From an uncultured Arcobacter sp. (GTDB lineage: Bacteria > Campylobacterota > Campylobacteria > Campylobacterales > Arcobacteraceae): DNA of 9,071 nt. The stretch lies in the NCBI GenBank assembly GCA_913062735.1, contig CAJXWI010000068.1, positions 1-9,071 on the forward strand. Direction: 5' to 3'. Numbering within the stretch: the first letter of the stretch is position 1; each line of letters starts with the position of its first letter. Below are positions 7,382-9,071 of this stretch, piece by piece. The notes under the pieces are model-generated. The model was not told the DNA's origin and ran no database searches. It saw nothing but the letters and a program-made list of their open reading frames with translations. The position numbers were made by a program, and so were the translations under genes.

Positions 7382-8266
7382 TTATACATACCTTACAGGT
7401 ACATGGTATATGCCTTTAATAATATTATTTGAAGAAGCGAAATCTTCATTTTCTTTTATAATATAGGAAGGTATGGTTATGGTTTCATAACCGCTGTTTG
7501 GAAGCCATTCATGATACACCCATTGTATTAACAAAAGAATATCTTCATGCAAACATTCAATTTTAAAAGTAATACATAAACACTCTTGTATTTCTAATTG
7601 TGGCAAAGAAGTAGAACCTAAATTTAAAGTATCGGAACTAGGAACAATACAAGCTACATAATTACACTCTTTAAGAGGCGTCAAGGTTGGATTATCATGA
7701 TATATTCCAATTTGTTCGTATTCTTTTATGTCGTTACTATATACCCATGCTTTTAATTTTTCCCAGGTTTGTTTATAATTTGGGCTGTAGCCTTTTTGCC
7801 TAATATAATAAGCCATTCGTGGTTTTACTTTTATAAGGTTTTGCTCCAAAGAAGAGAAATCAATAGAAGGTTTTTTATTGTTTGTAAGTGAGCTAATAAT
7901 ATTATTTGAATACTCTTTATATCCACCCTTCCTCCAATACGTAGGCGTTTGAGAAAACCTTTGTTTAAAAGCTCTTATAAAAGATGTTTGTGAACTATAG
8001 CCACACATATTAGCAATTTCACTAATATTTGAGTACTTATTCGTAATTAAAATATTGCTGGCTTTTTGTAAACGAATAGATTTAATCGTTTCATATATTG
8101 CCATGCCTGTTTGTTCTTTAAATATTTTATGGAAATGGCATTTGCTAATGGAAAAATCTTTTGCCATTTCATCCATATTAATATCACTTTGAATATTATC
8201 ATAAATATAAGACATCAAATCATTGGCTAGTTTACTGTGTATTAAATTGGTTAATTTTTTATGCAT
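7382..8266 (-). CDS. AraC-family transcription regulator with GyrI-like ligand-binding domain
   Basis: The protein has 294 residues. The N-terminal AraC-type DNA-binding domain (about 12-112) holds two helix-turn-helix units: MDEMAKDFSISKCHFHKIFK (31-50) and NISEIANMCGYSSQTSFIRAFKQRF (80-104 in segments), followed by the family signature TPTYWRKGG. After a linker (about 115-145), residues about 148-294 form a GyrI-like/effector-binding domain. Evidence is PRMAYYIRQKGYS, TWEKLKAWV, GIYHDNPTLTPLKECNYVACI, then WVYHEWLPNSGYE and a closing IYHVPV strand. This order (HTH first, GyrI-like last) matches Rob-like regulators, in which the C-terminal domain binds small, often hydrophobic or cationic, molecules. 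It is divergent from the rhodanese gene, and the direct repeats between them are the likely binding site, so the rhodanese unit is its probable target. The ligand is unknown. There is no clear Shine-Dalgarno before ATG 8266; the start was chosen because the HTH domain begins soon after. Confidence 0.92.
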   Translation of the reverse strand: MHKKLTNLIHSKLANDLMSYIYDNIQSDINMDEMAKDFSISKCHFHKIFKEQTGMAIYETIKSIRLQKASNILITNKYSNISEIANMCGYSSQTSFIRAFKQRFSQTPTYWRKGGYKEYSNNIISSLTNNKKPSIDFSSLEQNLIKVKPRMAYYIRQKGYSPNYKQTWEKLKAWVYSNDIKEYEQIGIYHDNPTLTPLKECNYVACIVPSSDTLNLGSTSLPQLEIQECLCITFKIECLHEDILLLIQWVYHEWLPNSGYETITIPSYIIKENEDFASSNNIIKGIYHVPVRYV

Positions 8267-8271
8267 TTTCT

Positions 8272-8293
8272 ATTATAATATAAAAAGAGTATA
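8272..8293 (-). promoter_or_regulatory. Candidate -10 boxes for the AraC-family gene
   Basis: Two minus-strand -10-like hexamers lie upstream of the start codon. TATACT at 8288-8293 would give a leader of about 15 bases. TATAAT at 8272-8277 would start transcription at or beside the ATG and give a leaderless message. No Shine-Dalgarno sequence is visible, which fits either a very short leader or weak initiation. The first direct-repeat copy (8297-8309) sits just upstream, so autoregulation is possible. Confidence 0.35.
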
Positions 8294-8296
8294 AAA

Positions 8297-8331
8297 TGAA
8301 TAAGAATAGATAACAAATTGAATAAGAATAG
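8297..8331. promoter_or_regulatory. Direct-repeat operator, probable AraC-family binding site
   Basis: TGAATAAGAATAG occurs twice without mismatch, at 8297-8309 and 8319-8331, with a period of 22 bp, about two turns of B-DNA, so both copies face the same side of the helix. Relative to the inferred rhodanese start (8369) the copies lie at about -72 to -60 and -50 to -38. That resembles the tandem AraC half-sites upstream of araBAD. The repeats are near both divergent promoters. Binding by the adjacent AraC/GyrI regulator is an inference. Confidence 0.55.
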
Positions 8332-8353
8332 TGAAGAATTAATTTTTCTCTAG

Positions 8354-8380
8354 TGATATAATACTCTCAAGAAAAAAGGA
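8354..8380 (+). promoter_or_regulatory. Extended -10 promoter and ribosome site of the rhodanese gene
   Basis: TGATATAAT at 8354-8362 is a full extended -10 element (TG-n-TATAAT). The -35 position (about 8334-8339, AAGAAT) does not match consensus, as expected if an activator bound just upstream supplies recruitment. Transcription would start near 8369. The 17-base leader contains AAGGA at 8376-8380, 5 bases before ATG. Confidence 0.6.
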
Positions 8381-8385
8381 TTAAT

Positions 8386-8778
8386 ATGAAAACACAAATT
8401 TCTCACTACGAAAACAAATTAAAATACGAAATGGATTCTTCAGATTTATTTATGGATATGAAAAATAAAGAAGATATTCTTGTAATTGATGTACGAAGAA
8501 AAGAAGCCTATGATCGCTCACATATTCCTTCTAGTATTAATCTTTATCATCAAGATATGAATGAAACTTCAACGAAAGATTTTGATAGAAACACGCTTTA
8601 TATTACGTATTGTGACGGTATTGGATGTAATGGTTCTACAAGAGGCGCTTTAAATATGAGTAAATTAGGCTTTAAAGTAAAAGAATTAATGGGTGGACAT
8701 GACTGGTGGTTAAGAGATGGTTATGAAAGCAAAGGAACAGAAGGACAAAAGCCAAGTTCAATATCTTGTGCTTGTTAA
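8386..8778 (+). CDS. Rhodanese-like sulfurtransferase domain protein
   Basis: This single-domain protein of 130 residues is probably cytoplasmic, with no signal peptide. The rhodanese fold is shown by [23 protein letters not shown] (31-53 in segments; the CH2A-like V-D-V-R plus S-H-I-P signature), then [17 protein letters not shown] (72-88) and [16 protein letters not shown] (93-108), the usual end of the domain. The active-site region has two cysteines. C76 occupies the Y-C position of ordinary rhodaneses, and C81 begins a C-N-G-S-T-R loop, so C81 may be the persulfide carrier; this loop variant (YC-x4-CNG) is a recognisable subgroup. The protein ends in C-A-C (C128, C130), which could take part in redox or metal chemistry. 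These proteins move sulfane sulfur, but donor and acceptor are unknown here. It is divergent from the AraC/GyrI gene, likely controlled by it, and followed after one base by a GNAT gene, suggesting an operon. Confidence 0.9.
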   Translation: MKTQISHYENKLKYEMDSSDLFMDMKNKEDILVIDVRRKEAYDRSHIPSSINLYHQDMNETSTKDFDRNTLYITYCDGIGCNGSTRGALNMSKLGFKVKELMGGHDWWLRDGYESKGTEGQKPSSISCAC

Positions 8779-8779
8779 A

Positions 8780-9071
8780 ATGAGCGATATTTTAATAAGG
8801 AAAATACAAAAACATGAAATAAAAGAGCTAATAAACTTATGTGATTTGCATGCACGTTACGAAAATGCACCTTATGATAAAACAGGCATAGAAGAAAAAC
8901 TAAAACTTGTTTTATTTAAAGAAGATTCAAACATTACTTGTTTTGTAGCCATACAAAATGAAGAAATACTTGCATACTCAACAGTAAGTCAGTTGGGATA
9001 TATGGTTGCTGCAATTGGCTCAGGTGCATATACCGCTGCATTATTTCATTTGTGGACACACGCATTTTTCA
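8780..9071 (+). CDS. GNAT acetyltransferase N-terminus running in frame into a NuoL fragment (partial, chimeric)
   Basis: From ATG 8780 an open frame of 97 codons continues past the window end. Residues 1-66 look like the start of a GNAT-family N-acetyltransferase: [26 protein letters not shown], then a helix (EEKLKLVLF) and the strand [14 protein letters not shown], where the family normally continues into strand 4 and the acetyl-CoA loop. Those parts are missing. Residues 65-97 instead read [20 protein letters not shown] and then [13 protein letters not shown]. That is the central membrane segment of NuoL, the proton-pumping antiporter-like subunit of NADH dehydrogenase I; H90 and H94 match the conserved channel histidines (H334/H338 in E. 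coli). The switch lies at about 8969-8983, within residues plausible in both families. The start is one base after the rhodanese stop, with no ribosome site, which suggests translational coupling. A working product of either kind is unlikely. Confidence 0.75.
   Translation, partial: MSDILIRKIQKHEIKELINLCDLHARYENAPYDKTGIEEKLKLVLFKEDSNITCFVAIQNEEILAYSTVSQLGYMVAAIGSGAYTAALFHLWTHAFF
8969..8983. other. Chimeric junction between GNAT and nuoL sequence
   Basis: The five codons for L-A-Y-S-T suit both a GNAT strand (E-E-I-L-A-Y-S-T) and NuoL (V-L-A-Y-S-T-V-S-Q). Left of them the frame is GNAT-like, right of them it is NuoL-like. A short stretch of near-identical DNA such as this can mislead a short-read assembler or seed a microhomology deletion or fusion. 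The window stops only 88 bases later, in keeping with the frayed end of a contig. Confidence 0.6.

Noticed and set aside
7294..8266. AraC-family regulator as part of an operon controlling the helicase
   Set aside because: The same strand and an 88-bp gap permit read-through, but the helicase is a housekeeping type and the clear operator lies on the divergent side. I see no evidence of a functional link.
8286..8367. Inverted AGAGTAT (8286-8292) and ATACTCT (8361-8367) around both divergent promoters
   Set aside because: The match is only 7 bases over a distance of about 70 bp and partly coincides with -10 elements. Chance is a sufficient explanation.
8984..9071. Calling a genuine nuoL gene or nuo operon at the right end
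   Set aside because: Only an internal segment is present, with no NuoL start or first half upstream. The frame begins as a GNAT protein, so a nuo locus at this site is not supported.

Overview
The window is AT-rich (roughly 30% G+C by eye). The gene content and protein style (Lys/Asn/Ile-rich, a GGDEF regulator with a periplasmic sensor, a Rep/UvrD helicase, a valyl-tRNA synthetase, an RND exporter end) suggest a Campylobacterota species, most like the Arcobacter group. This assignment is an inference from sequence style and recalled family resemblance. It begins and ends inside genes.

Layout. Bases 1-75 are the last 24 codons of an RND-type efflux permease (+). It converges, with a shared hairpin terminator, on a 252-residue predicted lipoprotein of unknown function (-, 81-839). 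Upstream of the lipoprotein on the same strand is valS (-, 889-3570), ended by its own hairpin. A 155-bp divergent promoter region separates valS from a membrane-anchored diguanylate cyclase (+, 3726-5228), which has a probable CHASE4-type periplasmic sensor and no product-inhibition site. The cyclase converges, with one base between the stop codons, on a Rep/UvrD-type superfamily 1 helicase (-, 5230-7293). Upstream of the helicase is an AraC-family regulator with a C-terminal GyrI-like effector-binding domain (-, 7382-8266).

The right end is the most interesting part. The AraC/GyrI regulator is transcribed divergently from a small rhodanese (+, 8386-8778). The 119-bp space between them holds a 13-bp direct repeat with a 22-bp period, placed just upstream of an extended -10 promoter for the rhodanese, as expected for an AraC-type activator site. 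One base after the rhodanese stop, a GNAT acetyltransferase starts (8780). After about 64-68 codons the reading frame passes, without a break, into the core of NuoL (complex I antiporter-like subunit) and runs off the window. The junction lies in a short stretch (L-A-Y-S-T) that both families share. It is therefore either a chimeric assembly join or a microhomology rearrangement, and assembly error is the simpler explanation.

The left three quarters are ordinary housekeeping and signalling genes. I see no CRISPR array, insertion sequence, tRNA or rRNA. The AraC/GyrI-rhodanese-GNAT unit looks like a small stress- or ligand-responsive module, but its ligand and substrate cannot be read from the sequence. 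I cannot support a claim of a wholly new system.
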